Origin: Ruegeria meonggei
GTDB taxonomy: Bacteria; Pseudomonadota; Alphaproteobacteria; Rhodobacterales; Rhodobacteraceae
DNA: 64,000 nucleotides
NCBI RefSeq assembly: GCF_900172215.1
Contig: NZ_FWFP01000001.1
Span: 248,001-312,000 of the forward strand
Direction: 5' to 3'
A program made the position numbers and the translations under genes. Shown here piece by piece: positions 1 to 8,588 of the stretch (positions are counted from its first letter, which is position 1; each line of letters starts with the position of its first letter). Below the pieces are notes generated by a model. That model saw only the letters and a program-made list of their open reading frames with translations, had not been told where the DNA came from and ran no database searches.

Positions 1-28
1 TCTGCCCCGAGTAATCGTAACTTGCCAT
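1..28 (-). CDS. Start of a gene running off the left edge, probable SPOR-domain protein
   Basis: An ATG on the minus strand opens a frame reading MASYDYSGQ before the window ends. A GAGG-containing ribosome site lies just upstream on that strand. In Rhodobacterales genomes I know, argS is followed by a short-named SPOR-domain (peptidoglycan-binding) protein whose N terminus resembles this, then nagZ and scpAB. Only nine codons are visible, so the assignment rests mostly on synteny. Confidence 0.4.
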
Positions 29-116
29 GTCCGCCTCACCGCCCGTTTCGCGCCGTAAAACAAGGCGCGCGGGTCATTTCTTGCCTACCTCGTACCGGCG
101 GTTCGGACGGTGTTGT

Positions 117-1862
117 TCACCGCATCTCCTGCGCCGGAGTGACGCCAAGAATACCCAAGCCCGCTGAAATCACAACAGAAACGGACCGGGCCAGTGCGAT
201 TTTTGACTGGCTTGTGGCAACATCGCCATCCTGAATGAACCGCAATTGAGTTTCCTCGTTGCCCTTGTTCCACAGCGCGTGGAAATCCCCGGCAAGTTCA
301 TACAGATAGAAGGCAACCCGGTGCGGTTCATTGGTGCGTGCAGCGATTTCCACCAGCCGCGGCCATTCGGCCAGTTTCTTGGCAACACTCAGCTCAGAGG
401 CGTGGTCGATCTTGCCCAGATCTGCGCTTTTCAGTGTCGCGTCCTGCGCGTCGATCCCGGCTTCGGCCGCACGGCGCAGCACGCTCATGATCCGGGCATG
501 GGCATATTGCACGTAGAACACAGGGTTCTCACGGCTTTGTTCCAGCACCTTGTCGAAATCGAAATCCAACGAGGCGTCGTTTTTGCGGGTCAGCATCACA
601 AAACGGGTCACATCGGGGCCAACCTGATCAACCACATCGCGCAGAGTGACAAAGTTCCCTGCCCGCTTGGACATTTTAAACGGCTCACCGTTCTTCCACA
701 GCTTCACCAGCTGGGTCAGCTTGATATCCAGCGAGACCTGGCCGTCAGACAGGGCCGACACAGCCGCTTTCATCCGTTTGACATAGCCGCCGTGATCGGC
801 GCCGAACACGTCGATCAGCGCGTCAAAACCACGGCTCACCTTGTCATAGTGATAGGCGATATCGGGCGCGAAGTAAGTCCAGCTGCCATCCGACTTCTTG
901 ACCGGACGGTCAACGTCATCACCATGTTCAGTCGACTTGAACAGGGTCTGTTCGCGCGGCTCCCAATCCTCGGGTTTTTTACCCTTGGGCGGCTCAAGCA
1001 CACCTTCGTAGATCAGGCCTTTGCTTGTCAGCGAGTCCAGCGCAGCCTCGATCCGGCCCGTACCATAGAGCGACTTTTCCGAGAAGAACACGTCCATCTC
1101 GACGCCCAGCGCCTTTAAGTCGGCCCGGATCAGATTCATCATCGCATCGGTAGAAAACTCGCGCAGTTCGTCCAGCCAGTCGCTTTCGGGCTTGTCGATC
1201 AGGCTGCCGCCGTATTTTTCTTTTAGTGCCTCACCGATCGGGATCAGATAGTCACCGGGATAGAGCCCTTCGGCAATCTCGGGGCTTAGACCGTTGGCTT
1301 CGCGATAGCGTTCATAGGCCGACCGCGCCAGCACATCGACCTGTGCGCCACCGTCGTTGATGTAGTATTCGCGGGTTACCTCATGGCCCGAATAGGCCAA
1401 CAGACTTGCCAGAGCATCGCCGAACACTGCCCCCCGCGTATGACCCACATGCAGCGGGCCGGTTGGGTTGGCCGAGACATACTCAACGTTGACCTTCTGC
1501 CCCTGCCCCATGGATGAGCGGCCAAAGTTGGTGCCCTGTTTCAGCACCGCTGCCAGAACACCCTGCCAGACAGAGGGTGCCAACCGCAGGTTCAGAAATC
1601 CAGGACCCGCGACCTCGGCACTGGTGATACGGTCATCTTCTGCCAGCTTTCCGGCCAGCACGTCGGCAATATCGCGCGGCTTCATCTTTGCCGGTTTCGC
1701 CAGCACCATCGCCGCGTTGGTCGCCATGTCGCCATGCGCCGCATCGCGAGGAGGCTCAACCGCCACGTTGTCAAAACTCAGCCCCTCGGGCAGAGCACCT
1801 TCGGACTGCATCTGTGCCAGCGCGTCCAGTACAAGGCCGCGGATCTCGGAAAACAGGTTCAT
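117..1862 (-). CDS. argS: Arginyl-tRNA synthetase
   Basis: This 581-residue protein charges tRNA-Arg with arginine in the cytoplasm. It is a class I synthetase: the HIGH-type signature is visible as PTGPLHVGH and the KMSKS loop as FKMSKRAG, and the C terminus carries the helical anticodon-binding (DALR) region ending in TPAQEMR. The frame stays open upstream, but the ATG at 1862 (MNLFSEIRG) matches the family N terminus, so the 21 extra codons are dropped. It lies downstream of dgt on the same strand, with a small plus-strand gene between them, and precedes a probable SPOR gene. Length is normal for the family. Confidence 0.97.
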   Translation of the reverse strand: MNLFSEIRGLVLDALAQMQSEGALPEGLSFDNVAVEPPRDAAHGDMATNAAMVLAKPAKMKPRDIADVLAGKLAEDDRITSAEVAGPGFLNLRLAPSVWQGVLAAVLKQGTNFGRSSMGQGQKVNVEYVSANPTGPLHVGHTRGAVFGDALASLLAYSGHEVTREYYINDGGAQVDVLARSAYERYREANGLSPEIAEGLYPGDYLIPIGEALKEKYGGSLIDKPESDWLDELREFSTDAMMNLIRADLKALGVEMDVFFSEKSLYGTGRIEAALDSLTSKGLIYEGVLEPPKGKKPEDWEPREQTLFKSTEHGDDVDRPVKKSDGSWTYFAPDIAYHYDKVSRGFDALIDVFGADHGGYVKRMKAAVSALSDGQVSLDIKLTQLVKLWKNGEPFKMSKRAGNFVTLRDVVDQVGPDVTRFVMLTRKNDASLDFDFDKVLEQSRENPVFYVQYAHARIMSVLRRAAEAGIDAQDATLKSADLGKIDHASELSVAKKLAEWPRLVEIAARTNEPHRVAFYLYELAGDFHALWNKGNEETQLRFIQDGDVATSQSKIALARSVSVVISAGLGILGVTPAQEMR

Positions 1863-1994
1863 TTCGGATGTCCTTTTGCTTGCCCGGCGGTTTACCACGC
1901 AAAGCGGCAAGGTCAATGGAAGCAAGCAGTTTTGGCTTGGATTAGCCGTAAACCGGGTTAGTGTCGGGGAAAATTTTCAACCGGAGACCAGCCC

Positions 1995-2546
1995 ATGCGC
2001 TATGCCCTGCCCCTTGCCCTTGCTCTGATGTCCTCTGCGCCGGTCTGGGCCGAGATGCCCGCCCTGCAGGGCCATGTTCTTGTGACGCTGGGCGGGGCGG
2101 TTACGGAAACCAACCTTCCGGCGCGGGGCGAGAATGACGGCGGACTGCTGGGGTATCTGGAAGTGCAGCACAATGGGGCAGCCGGGTTCGATGCCGCGAC
2201 GTTGGATGGCTTGGAACAGGTTGCAATCACCATCTCTTACGGGCCTGAGGACAACAAACGCGACATCGCCTTTTCCGGCCCACGCTTGTCGGACGTGATG
2301 GCCATGGTCGGGGCCGAAGGAAAGATCGCGAAACCGATGGCGATGGATGGCTACCAGTCTGAAATCCCATGGACCAGTATTGAGGCGCACCAACCGATTG
2401 TGGCCACCCATGCGGATGGCAGCCCTATGGGGATTGGGGGTTACGGCCCGACGATGATCGTGTTTCCCCCAACCGATGATACTGATCTGGCACAGGAACA
2501 ATCCGGGCAGCAGGTCTGGGCACTGGCCTATATTGGGATCGAATGA
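1995..2546 (+). CDS. Exported molybdopterin-oxidoreductase-fold protein of unknown function
   Basis: The 183-residue product starts with a clear Sec signal peptide (MRYALPLALALMSSAPVWA), so the mature protein is periplasmic. The remainder resembles the small stand-alone domains annotated in Rhodobacterales as molybdopterin-dependent oxidoreductase (sulfite-oxidase-like fold), with the typical late GGYGPTMIVFP segment. No cofactor cysteine is present, so catalysis is doubtful and a binding role is possible. A GGAGA ribosome site precedes the ATG. Its TGA ends one base before the TAA of the convergent dgt gene, so the two genes are packed tail to tail. The fold assignment is family recognition, not proof of activity. 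Confidence 0.75.
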   Translation: MRYALPLALALMSSAPVWAEMPALQGHVLVTLGGAVTETNLPARGENDGGLLGYLEVQHNGAAGFDAATLDGLEQVAITISYGPEDNKRDIAFSGPRLSDVMAMVGAEGKIAKPMAMDGYQSEIPWTSIEAHQPIVATHADGSPMGIGGYGPTMIVFPPTDDTDLAQEQSGQQVWALAYIGIE

Positions 2547-3689
2547 TTAACCGCCCGCAAGTCGTTTGTGATCTTGCAAGGCAAACCGGTCCGTCATTCC
2601 GGCAATATAGTCCGACACGATCCGCGCCAGTGCCGTTTCAGTGTTGGCCGCCTCGATATCGCTGTGCCAATGTGCGGGCATCTGCTTGGGATCATTCAGA
2701 TAAATCGGAAACAAGTCCCGCACCACCGCTGAGACTTCGGCACGCACCTGCATCACACTGGGCGCACGGTACATTTGCGTAAACAGGAAAGAACGGATTT
2801 CCTTGAGCTGCGCCCAAAGCTGGTCGGAAAACTGGATCACTGGATGGCCAAGATGCCGGATATCCTCAACCGATTGCGCATCTGACGCGGCAATTCTTGC
2901 ATGCGAGGTGTCGATCACATCCGACACCATGACACCAAAAACACGCCGCAATGCCTCATGCCTGCGGCGGTACGGATCCAAATCCGGGTACTTTTTGTCC
3001 ACATCCGCATAGCAGGTGCCAACAATGGGCAACTGCCGGATTTCCTCATCCGTGAACAGATTGGCCCGGAGCCCGTCGAGAAGATCGTGGTTGTTATAGG
3101 CGATATCGTCAGACAAAGCCGCCACCTGCGCCTCGGCGCTGGCATGGGTGTGCAGTTCCAGATCGAACGCACCGTTGCACTCGGCCAATGCCCACGGCAA
3201 GTTGCCCACAACCGGACCATTGTGTTTGGCAATCCCCTCAAGGCATTCCCATGTCAGGTTGCAGCCATCAAACTCGGCATAGTGCCGTTCAAGCTTGGTC
3301 ACGATCCGAATGGCCTGCGCGTTGTGATCAAAGCCACCGTATGGCCCCATCAACGCATGCAGCGCATCCTCACCCGTATGCCCAAACGGCGTGTGTCCCA
3401 GATCATGCGCCAAGGCCACGGCCTCGGTCAGTTCGGGGTTCAGGCCCAAAGCTCCGGCAATGGTTCGCGCCACCTGTGCCACTTCGATGGAATGGGTCAA
3501 CCGGGTGCGATAGCTGTCACCCTCATGTTCGACAAACACCTGCGTCTTGTGTTTAAGCCGCCGAAACGCGCTGGCGTGAATAATCCGGTCCCGGTCGCGC
3601 TGAAAGCATGACCGGAAACTGCTTTCTTCCTCAGGTACAAGCCGCCCTCTGGCGCGGCCCGGGTCCGAGGCAAAACCTGCTCTGTCCAA
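2547..3689 (-). CDS. dgt: dGTPase-like deoxynucleoside triphosphate triphosphohydrolase
   Basis: A 380-residue HD-domain enzyme expected to split dNTPs into deoxynucleoside and triphosphate. The metal-binding HD signature appears as ALAHDLGHTPFGH, preceded by the family block RDRDRIIHASAFRRLKHKTQV. This length fits the shorter type 2 dGTPase-like branch rather than the about 500-residue E. coli enzyme. The start appears to be TTG at 3689 with AAGGA eight bases upstream; the nearby ATG at 3696 is in another frame. It diverges from erpA with about 76 bp between the starts and faces the molybdopterin-fold gene. The strict substrate is not readable from sequence. Confidence 0.93.
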   Translation of the reverse strand: MDRAGFASDPGRARGRLVPEEESSFRSCFQRDRDRIIHASAFRRLKHKTQVFVEHEGDSYRTRLTHSIEVAQVARTIAGALGLNPELTEAVALAHDLGHTPFGHTGEDALHALMGPYGGFDHNAQAIRIVTKLERHYAEFDGCNLTWECLEGIAKHNGPVVGNLPWALAECNGAFDLELHTHASAEAQVAALSDDIAYNNHDLLDGLRANLFTDEEIRQLPIVGTCYADVDKKYPDLDPYRRRHEALRRVFGVMVSDVIDTSHARIAASDAQSVEDIRHLGHPVIQFSDQLWAQLKEIRSFLFTQMYRAPSVMQVRAEVSAVVRDLFPIYLNDPKQMPAHWHSDIEAANTETALARIVSDYIAGMTDRFALQDHKRLAGG

Positions 3690-3765
3690 AGGTCATGTCC
3701 TTGTCGCCTGTGCTTGCACTTTCTATATTGTAAGGCGTAAAGGAAATAAACCTTTGGAGACCGGC

Positions 3766-4089
3766 ATGAATCTGCCCCCCACAGTTACAGAACGCGCCTT
3801 TGATCGCCTGGCCGAGATTGGCGCCGCAAATCAGGGCCAGGCCCTGCGCGTTGCGGTTGAAGGTGGCGGATGTTCCGGTTTTCAATACGAAATCGAGCTG
3901 GATGAACCAAAAGAGGACGATCTTGTCCTGGAAGGCAAAGGCCAGAAGGTCATTGTCGATTCAATCTCGTTGCCGTTTCTGGAAAACGCCGTGATTGATT
4001 TTACGCAGGAACTCATCGGGGCGCGGTTTGTGATCGAAAACCCCAATGCCACCTCTTCCTGCGGCTGTGGCACATCTTTCTCGATGTAA
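3766..4089 (+). CDS. erpA: A-type iron-sulfur cluster carrier/insertion protein
   Basis: A 107-residue HesB/IscA-family protein that passes Fe-S clusters to apo-enzymes. The three ligand cysteines are present: C36 in GGGCSGF and C99 and C101 in SCGCG near the C terminus. The ATG at 3766 is chosen over an in-frame TTG at 3754 because GGAG lies at 3756-3759. It stands alone, divergent from dgt, outside any suf or isc cluster, which fits the ErpA type more than SufA. Which A-type paralogue it is cannot be settled from one protein. Confidence 0.88.
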   Translation: MNLPPTVTERAFDRLAEIGAANQGQALRVAVEGGGCSGFQYEIELDEPKEDDLVLEGKGQKVIVDSISLPFLENAVIDFTQELIGARFVIENPNATSSCGCGTSFSM

Positions 4090-4118
4090 TTACCGGCGGG
4101 GGCGTTGCCCCCACACCC

Positions 4119-4144
4119 CCAGGATATTTTTTCGCCAGATGAAG
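4119..4144 (+). repeat. Dispersed intergenic repeat, copy 1
   Basis: It carries the conserved right half GCCAGATGAAG preceded by GGATATTTTTT, followed soon by GGATCC. A GC-rich hairpin lies immediately before it. It forms an inverted pair with copy 2. Confidence 0.8.
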
Positions 4145-4255
4145 CCGGGATCCGCTCTCTGACGTCACAGCCAGAGAGCTTCACCTGGCGCGGTCATCGG
4201 CGTCCCCGCCTGTACCGCAAATAGATGCTCCCAGAGTTGGGTTAAAAATCCGTTT

Positions 4256-4300
4256 CTTCATCTGGCCAAAAATATCCCGGAGCGCGAGGCAGAGCCTCGC
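4256..4300 (-). repeat. Dispersed intergenic repeat, copy 2, with hairpin
   Basis: The core is 4256-4280 on the minus strand (CTTCATCTGG then AATATCCCGG on the plus strand). A perfect hairpin follows, with arms GCGAGGC (4284-4290) and GCCTCGC (4294-4300) and a three-base loop. The same hairpin arms recur beside copy 5. Confidence 0.82.
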
Positions 4301-4371
4301 AATCCAGCCGACCATCTTGCCGCTGGGGCGTTTCTGAGCGATAGGTTGCCAGAAGCTTCAGAGGATCGCGC

Positions 4372-5151
4372 ATGAAAATCGCCACGTTTAACATCAACGG
4401 CATCAAGGCGCGGGCAGAGGCCCTGCCCCGATGGCTGGACGAAGCACAGCCTGATGTTGTTCTTTTGCAGGAAATCAAATCGGTTGATGAAAACTTCCCC
4501 CGCGAGCTGTTCGAAGAACGCGGATACAACGTCGAAACCCATGGACAAAAGAGCTTCAACGGTGTCGCGATCCTGTCGAAACTACCTCTTGAGGATGTCA
4601 CACTCGGCCTTCCGGGCGATGATGAGGATGAACAGGCCCGCTGGATCGAGGCCACGGTGATCGGTAAGCAGGCTCTGCGGATTTGCGGGCTGTACCTGCC
4701 TAATGGAAACCCGGTGCCCGGACCGAAATACGACTATAAGCTGGCCTGGATGGAGCGGCTTTATCACCGCGCGCGCGACCTGATGGCCCGAGAGGAACCA
4801 GCGCTTATGGCCGGGGATTACAACATCATCCCACAAGCCGAGGACGCGGCCCGACCCGATGCTTGGCGCGAGGACGCTCTTTTTCGCCCAGAAAGCCGGA
4901 CAGCGTTTCGCAAGATTCTGAATCTGGGCTTTACCGAAGCGTTTCGCGCTTGCGCCCAAGGTCCAGGGCATTACTCATTCTGGGATTACCAGGCCGGTGC
5001 GTGGAACCGAAACGACGGCATTCGCATCGACCATTTCCTGCTGACCCCGCAAGCTGCCGACCTCATGAAGGATTGCCGGATAGACGCTGAAATACGCGGG
5101 CATGAGAAACCCTCGGACCACGTACCGGTCTGGGTCGATTTGGATCTGTGA
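4372..5151 (+). CDS. xthA: Exodeoxyribonuclease III
   Basis: A 259-residue member of the exonuclease-endonuclease-phosphatase family, acting as a 3'-5' exonuclease and AP endonuclease in base excision repair. The N terminus MKIATFNINGIKAR, the metal-binding LLQEIK (E34), AGDYNI and the C-terminal SDHVPVW block with the catalytic histidine are all present. Length matches the family. It stands alone after the repeat-containing gap and faces the flavin monooxygenase gene five bases away. Confidence 0.95.
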   Translation: MKIATFNINGIKARAEALPRWLDEAQPDVVLLQEIKSVDENFPRELFEERGYNVETHGQKSFNGVAILSKLPLEDVTLGLPGDDEDEQARWIEATVIGKQALRICGLYLPNGNPVPGPKYDYKLAWMERLYHRARDLMAREEPALMAGDYNIIPQAEDAARPDAWREDALFRPESRTAFRKILNLGFTEAFRACAQGPGHYSFWDYQAGAWNRNDGIRIDHFLLTPQAADLMKDCRIDAEIRGHEKPSDHVPVWVDLDL

Positions 5152-5155
5152 CGGA

Positions 5156-6307
5156 TCAAGCGGTTACGTCGTAGCTATAAATCCAGTCGTATTTTTTTGA
5201 CAACCTTGGCCCGACTGCCATCAGGGCCAATTGCGCGGCAAGGCGCTTGGGGCCTTGCAAATGGAAGTTGCGGGCGTTTGACCCAGCCGCCGCGACGACC
5301 TTTTCTGCCCGCGGACGACGGCGCGCTTCATATTCGACCAAGGCTTGTGAAAGACCGGATTGCTCTTCTAACGACCGGATCAGAGCCCAAGTATCTTCCA
5401 GCGCCAGGCAAGCCCCTTGCGCCATGAAGGGCAAAGTTGGATGGGCGGCGTCCCCCAACAGGGCCATGCGCCCATTTTGCCAGGTTGCCGCCACCGGACG
5501 CAGGAACAAAGCCCAGAGATGCGGCTCTTGCACCTGATTGAGGATCCCTCCGACCACGCCGCCGAAATCGGCGAAGCGCCGCTGCAAGTCTTCGGGGTCA
5601 CCTCGACGTCGCCATCCTTCTTCATGCCAATCGGATCGTTCTTCGACGGCGACGATGTTCATCAACGCGTGGTCACGCAGAGGATAAGTGACCACGTGCC
5701 GTCCCGGCCCCATGGTCAAAACCGCACGTGGAAAATCATCGCGGCGCTGCCACGGTATCGTTGCCCGCCAGGCGACCTGATGCGTGAACTCCGGGGCCTC
5801 GACCCCGTTTAACAAGGGTCGGATCGCGCTGCGGCCGCCATCGGCGGCAATCGCGCAATCGACACAGATCCGCGCGCCGTCTGTCAGGACAATCTCGGCC
5901 TCGGATGGATGCTTGCGCATTTCTGCCACCTCTGCGCCCAGCCGCAATTCGACCCCGTCACGGATGGCAGCTTTGTGAAGCAACCCCAACAGATCCGCAC
6001 GGTGATAGTAATAGGTTGGCCCCGCAGCGGGGGGCGGTATCTGGCTGATCAAACGGCCCGCGCGGTAATCCCTCAGCTCGGTTCCGTGGGACTGAAGCCC
6101 AGCCACGGGCGTGTCGCCGGCAACTCCCAAGGCCCGCAATACAACCATGCCATTGGCGCTGATTTGCAGCCCTGCGCCGACCTCTGCAAGTTCCGCCGCC
6201 TGTTCGAACACCGTCACCTGCGCACCGCGTTGACGCAAAGCCACCGCCGCCGCCAGACCGCCGATGCCGCCGCCGATGACGCCGAATTTCAGACCGCTGA
6301 TGTTCAT
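5156..6307 (-). CDS. FAD-dependent aromatic-ring-type monooxygenase
   Basis: A 383-residue single-component flavoprotein monooxygenase of the salicylate hydroxylase (PheA/TfdB) class. Visible motifs are the N-terminal dinucleotide fold GVIGGGIGG, the DG motif in AADGGRSAIR and the GD motif in LLGDAAHPTLPFMAQG, all of which hold FAD and NAD(P)H. Such enzymes hydroxylate aromatic acids, but the substrate cannot be read here. It is a lone gene between xthA and dksA without other aromatic catabolism genes, so a housekeeping or quinone-related role is equally possible. Confidence 0.85.
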   Translation of the reverse strand: MNISGLKFGVIGGGIGGLAAAVALRQRGAQVTVFEQAAELAEVGAGLQISANGMVVLRALGVAGDTPVAGLQSHGTELRDYRAGRLISQIPPPAAGPTYYYHRADLLGLLHKAAIRDGVELRLGAEVAEMRKHPSEAEIVLTDGARICVDCAIAADGGRSAIRPLLNGVEAPEFTHQVAWRATIPWQRRDDFPRAVLTMGPGRHVVTYPLRDHALMNIVAVEERSDWHEEGWRRRGDPEDLQRRFADFGGVVGGILNQVQEPHLWALFLRPVAATWQNGRMALLGDAAHPTLPFMAQGACLALEDTWALIRSLEEQSGLSQALVEYEARRRPRAEKVVAAAGSNARNFHLQGPKRLAAQLALMAVGPRLSKKYDWIYSYDVTA

Positions 6308-6378
6308 AACACCCGATTAACGCAAAAACGCCGGAGCAACAGGCCCCGGCGTCAAATTTTTTCCAGTTTTTCCTGCGA

Positions 6379-6801
6379 TTACTCGTCGCGGTGGACCTTC
6401 TCGCGACGCTCGTGGCGTTCCTGCGCCTCAAGCGTCATAGTCGCGATCGGGCGCGCATCCAGACGTTTCAGCGAGATCGGGTCGCCAGTCATTTCGCAAT
6501 ATCCGTACTCACCCTCGTCAATCCGGCGCATGGCCGAGTCGATCTTGGCCACCAGCTTGCGCTGACGGTCACGGGTGCGCAGTTCCAGCGCGCGATCAGT
6601 CTCTTCGCTGGCACGGTCTGCAACGTCCGGAATGTTACGGGTGTTGTCTTGCAGCCCTTCGATCGTATCGCGGCTGCCTGCCAAAAGTTCGGTTTTCCAA
6701 TCCTGCAGCTTGCGACGAAAATACTCTAGCTGCTTGTCGTTCATAAAAGGTTCGTCTTCGGCTGGACGATAGTCTTCTGGCAGAAAAACTTCCTGCTTCA
6801 T
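6379..6801 (-). CDS. dksA: DksA-type RNA polymerase-binding transcription factor with a degenerate zinc finger
   Basis: A 140-residue protein that binds the RNA polymerase secondary channel and works with ppGpp. The coiled-coil tip motif DxxDxA is seen as D59-V-A-D62-R-A64. The C-terminal globular part has only one cysteine, C102, where classical DksA has a four-cysteine zinc finger, so zinc binding as in E. coli is unlikely. The ATG at 6801 (MKQEVFLPED) has an AGGGAG ribosome site; the open frame extends 35 codons further but without family similarity. It diverges from the moxR unit across 374 bp. Confidence 0.92.
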   Translation of the reverse strand: MKQEVFLPEDYRPAEDEPFMNDKQLEYFRRKLQDWKTELLAGSRDTIEGLQDNTRNIPDVADRASEETDRALELRTRDRQRKLVAKIDSAMRRIDEGEYGYCEMTGDPISLKRLDARPIATMTLEAQERHERREKVHRDE

Positions 6802-7175
6802 TTTTGCTCCCTCGGTGTGGCCTGCAACGCCGGTCACTCTCTCATTACCTGACATGCGGCAATCCCCTTCTGCGGAGCGTTTATCTGACGGCGCGTAGAA
6901 TGTCACTATGCAAACGTCGCTCCGGCATCGAGTCAGCGTGCCGCGTTTAACTATGAGACTTCAAACAAAAAATCCTTGTTTTTCTGTGAAATTCAGCGGG
7001 CCTTTTCAGGGCAAAACCTTAAGCAACGCGCTCAGTGTTAGCGCCCGAATCAACCAAGAGCATTGTAGTTGCTCGGCAAATTCGCGCCGCAGCGACGCAG
7101 CGACCCGGCTTGTCAAATTTTCTGCCCCGCGCTAACCCCGTGGGAACATGCCGCGCGACACTTCATGAGGGGCTT
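6802..7175. other. Divergent intergenic region dksA / moxR
   Basis: This 374-bp gap must hold both promoters. On the plus strand TTGTCA near 7109 followed 17 bases later by TAACCC is a weak sigma-70-like pair ahead of moxR. I see no strong inverted repeat or RNA gene here. Short frames within it have no family features. Confidence 0.4.
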
Positions 7176-8021
7176 ATGACCGCACGTTTCCAAGGTACTG
7201 CAGAATACGTTGCCACAGACGATCTGACCATTGCGGTGAATGCCGCGGTGACGCTGGAACGTCCCCTGCTGGTAAAGGGTGAACCCGGCACTGGTAAGAC
7301 CGAACTGGCCAAACAGGTGGCCGGGGCGCTGGGTCTGAGGATGATCGAGTGGAACGTCAAATCCACCACGCGCGCGCAGCAGGGTCTGTACGAATATGAT
7401 GCCGTCAGCCGCCTGCGCGACAGCCAGCTGGGCGAAGAGCGCGTGCATGACGTGTCGAATTACATTCGCAAGGGCAAATTGTGGCAGGCCTTTGAAGCTG
7501 ATGAAAAGGTTGTTTTGCTGATCGACGAGATCGACAAGGCCGATATCGAGTTTCCCAACGACCTGCTGCAGGAACTCGATAAGATGGAATTCCACGTCTA
7601 CGAGACCAACGAAACCATCCGGGCCACGAACCGGCCTATCGTGATCATTACCTCGAACAACGAAAAGGAACTGCCGGACGCGTTTCTGCGGCGTTGCTTT
7701 TTCCACTATATCCGCTTTCCGGATGAGGCGACCATGCGCCGGATCGTCGAGGTCCACCACCCCGGGATCAAAGACGCACTGCTGACCACCGCGCTGACTC
7801 AGTTCTACGAAATCCGCGAAACTCAGGGGCTAAAGAAAAAGCCCTCTACCTCGGAAGTGCTGGACTGGCTCAAGCTGTTGCTGGCCGAGGATCTGACGGC
7901 CGAGGACCTCAAGCGCGACGGTGCCAATGCCTTGCCCAAGCTGCACGGTGCGCTGTTGAAGAACGAGCAGGATGTGCACCTGTTCGAACGTCTGGCCTTT
8001 ATGGCGCGCAGCAAACGCTGA
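7176..8021 (+). CDS. MoxR-family AAA+ ATPase
   Basis: A 281-residue AAA+ ATPase of the MoxR class, which remodel or mature partner protein complexes together with a VWA-domain protein. Walker A is GEPGTGKT (35-42), Walker B VVLLIDEID (112-120), sensor 1 around TSNNEK (159-164), and an arginine pair follows at LRRC. The ATG at 7176 with GAGGGG upstream is chosen; the open frame begins 47 codons earlier without similarity. Its usual partner, a CoxE-like VWA protein, is the fifth gene of the same strand run (10131), separated by a GNAT gene, a lipoprotein and a small membrane protein. The client is unknown. Confidence 0.92.
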   Translation: MTARFQGTAEYVATDDLTIAVNAAVTLERPLLVKGEPGTGKTELAKQVAGALGLRMIEWNVKSTTRAQQGLYEYDAVSRLRDSQLGEERVHDVSNYIRKGKLWQAFEADEKVVLLIDEIDKADIEFPNDLLQELDKMEFHVYETNETIRATNRPIVIITSNNEKELPDAFLRRCFFHYIRFPDEATMRRIVEVHHPGIKDALLTTALTQFYEIRETQGLKKKPSTSEVLDWLKLLLAEDLTAEDLKRDGANALPKLHGALLKNEQDVHLFERLAFMARSKR

Positions 8022-8138
8022 GAATACTCAGCTCGCGGCGATCCCCGCTTGCCTTGATGGGGGCCGGATGTCAGCATTGACAGACGGTCGCCCCGCTCAT
8101 GCGGGTCCTTTCCGGCGTGAAAAGAAGAGGCATCTTGT

Positions 8139-8588
8139 TTGACTGATACTTTGACGATCCGCATCTTGCGGCCCGACGACCGCCCGGAATGGGCTGAGAT
8201 GTGGCGCGACTATCTGGCCTTCTATGAAACAACGGTTGCGGACGACATCTATGACAGCACGTTTGCGCGTTTGTTGGGGGATGACCCACATGATTTCTCG
8301 TGTTTTGTCGCCGAAAGCGGTGGGCAACTGGTGGGCCTGACCCATTACCTGTTTCACCGCCACGCATGGAAGGTTGAGCCCGTGTGCTACTTGCAGGACC
8401 TGTATGCCCGGCCACAGACGCGCGGAACCGGCATAGGGCGGGCGCTTATTCAGGCCGTCTATAACGAGGCCGACCGGCAGGGCGCGGCCAGTGTGTACTG
8501 GCTGACGCAGGATTTCAACGAAACAGCGCGCAAGCTTTATGACCGCATCGGCAAAAAGACGCCCTTTATCCGATATCAGCGCCCATGA
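8139..8588 (+). CDS. GNAT-family N-acetyltransferase
   Basis: A 149-residue acetyl-CoA-dependent transferase. The acetyl-CoA binding motif A is seen as LYARPQTRGTGIGRALIQAV, followed by the motif B segment VYWLTQDFNETARKLYDRIGKK typical of small-molecule or protein acetylating GNATs. The start appears to be TTG at 8139 with AAGAGG eight to nine bases upstream; no in-frame ATG fits. Its TGA overlaps the ATG of the DUF2927 lipoprotein by four bases, suggesting translational coupling. The substrate is unknown. Confidence 0.88.
   Translation: MTDTLTIRILRPDDRPEWAEMWRDYLAFYETTVADDIYDSTFARLLGDDPHDFSCFVAESGGQLVGLTHYLFHRHAWKVEPVCYLQDLYARPQTRGTGIGRALIQAVYNEADRQGAASVYWLTQDFNETARKLYDRIGKKTPFIRYQRP

Larger units (their letters stand above)
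4090..4371. other. Intergenic stretch with an inverted pair of the dispersed repeat
   Basis: This 282-bp gap between erpA and xthA encodes no credible protein. It holds a hairpin (GGGGC/GCCCC arms, 4099-4111), two inverted copies of the dispersed repeat and a second perfect 7-bp hairpin (4284-4300). The first hairpin may end erpA transcription, although the T-run after it belongs to the repeat core. Confidence 0.7.

Noticed and set aside
246..1118. A 290-residue open frame antisense to argS
   Set aside because: Shadow of argS with no family signature.
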